64,000 nt of DNA from Enterococcus termitis (GTDB lineage: Bacteria > Bacillota > Bacilli > Lactobacillales > Enterococcaceae). Below, in pieces: positions 63,990 to 64,000 of the stretch. Where the stretch lies: positions 186,001-250,000 of the forward strand of contig NZ_MIJY01000045.1 in NCBI RefSeq assembly GCF_001730305.1, written 5' to 3'. The notes beneath the pieces are model-generated. The model worked only from the letters and a program-made list of their open reading frames with translations, was not told the DNA's origin and searched no databases. Position 1 is the stretch's first letter. Each line of letters opens with the position of its first letter. The translations under genes were made by a program, and so were the position numbers.

Positions 63990-64000
63990 CAATCAAGTTG

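Overview
The window looks like chromosome from a low-GC Gram-positive coccus of the genus Enterococcus, close to but probably not identical with E. faecalis. The evidence is the gene order efrA-efrB ... mltG-greA-liaF-liaS-liaR, a SodA and an H2O-forming NADH oxidase of enterococcal type, class Ib nrdHIEF, a tandem-domain FeoA, and strong AGGAGG ribosome binding sites throughout. Species assignment is inference; no 16S gene is present.

Layout. 1-12.6 kb: end of the heterodimeric multidrug exporter EfrAB, a gamma-carbonic-anhydrase-like protein, UDP-GlcNAc 2-epimerase, a HesB/IscA-fold protein, a flavin reductase plus ring-cleaving dioxygenase pair on the minus strand behind a palindromic operator candidate, an SPFH protein, a HAD phosphatase, a cupin, NADH oxidase, MltG and GreA. 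12.7-16.5 kb: the LiaFSR envelope-stress system, KtrA potassium gating and a cysteine-free HesB-like protein. 16.7-24.6 kb: an Mga-type regulator, a membrane-anchored GT2 glycosyltransferase, a 2-hydroxyacid dehydrogenase, IspG, a DUF1189 membrane protein, SodA and DapF.

25.7-43.6 kb: a Wzy-dependent exopolysaccharide or capsule locus, all on the plus strand. It starts with the chain-length, kinase and phosphatase trio. The priming sugar transferase is broken by a one-base frameshift in an A-tract. Then come glycosyltransferases, Wzy, a pyruvyltransferase-like protein, an unusual nitroreductase-family protein, Wzx, precursor enzymes (ManC-like, phosphohexomutase, UDP-glucose dehydrogenase) and a LytR-CpsA-Psr ligase. 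The central glycosyltransferase/Wzy/Wzx part is visibly more AT-rich than its surroundings, as expected of a serotype-variable cassette.

43.7-56.8 kb: nagB under a NagR-like operator, MgtC-family, DUF92 and AI-2E-family membrane proteins, an LPNTG surface protein with three internal repeats, nrdHI-E-F on the minus strand (nrdE and nrdF split by a repeat-rich 375-bp spacer), and feoAB plus a small Cys-rich membrane protein behind a good Fur-box candidate.

56.9-62.8 kb: a 5.76-kb AT-rich integrated element sits in the 3' end of a tRNA-Lys(CTT) gene, bounded by 93-bp direct repeats that differ at one base. It has kept only the last 59 codons of a tyrosine integrase and a broken XRE regulator gene, so it looks immobilised. 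It still carries an intact operon-like module: a protein with a Cap4/PD-(D/E)XK-like N-terminus, an overlapping SMC/Rad50-like ATPase with a zinc-hook-like CxxC and a non-canonical Walker A, and a single-pass membrane protein preceded by a 14-codon mini-ORF. I consider this module, a candidate Lamassu/ABC-3C-like anti-phage system, the most interesting content of the window. The right edge holds a Ser/Thr-rich lipoprotein gene and the promoter and structured 5' end of a transcript that leaves the window.
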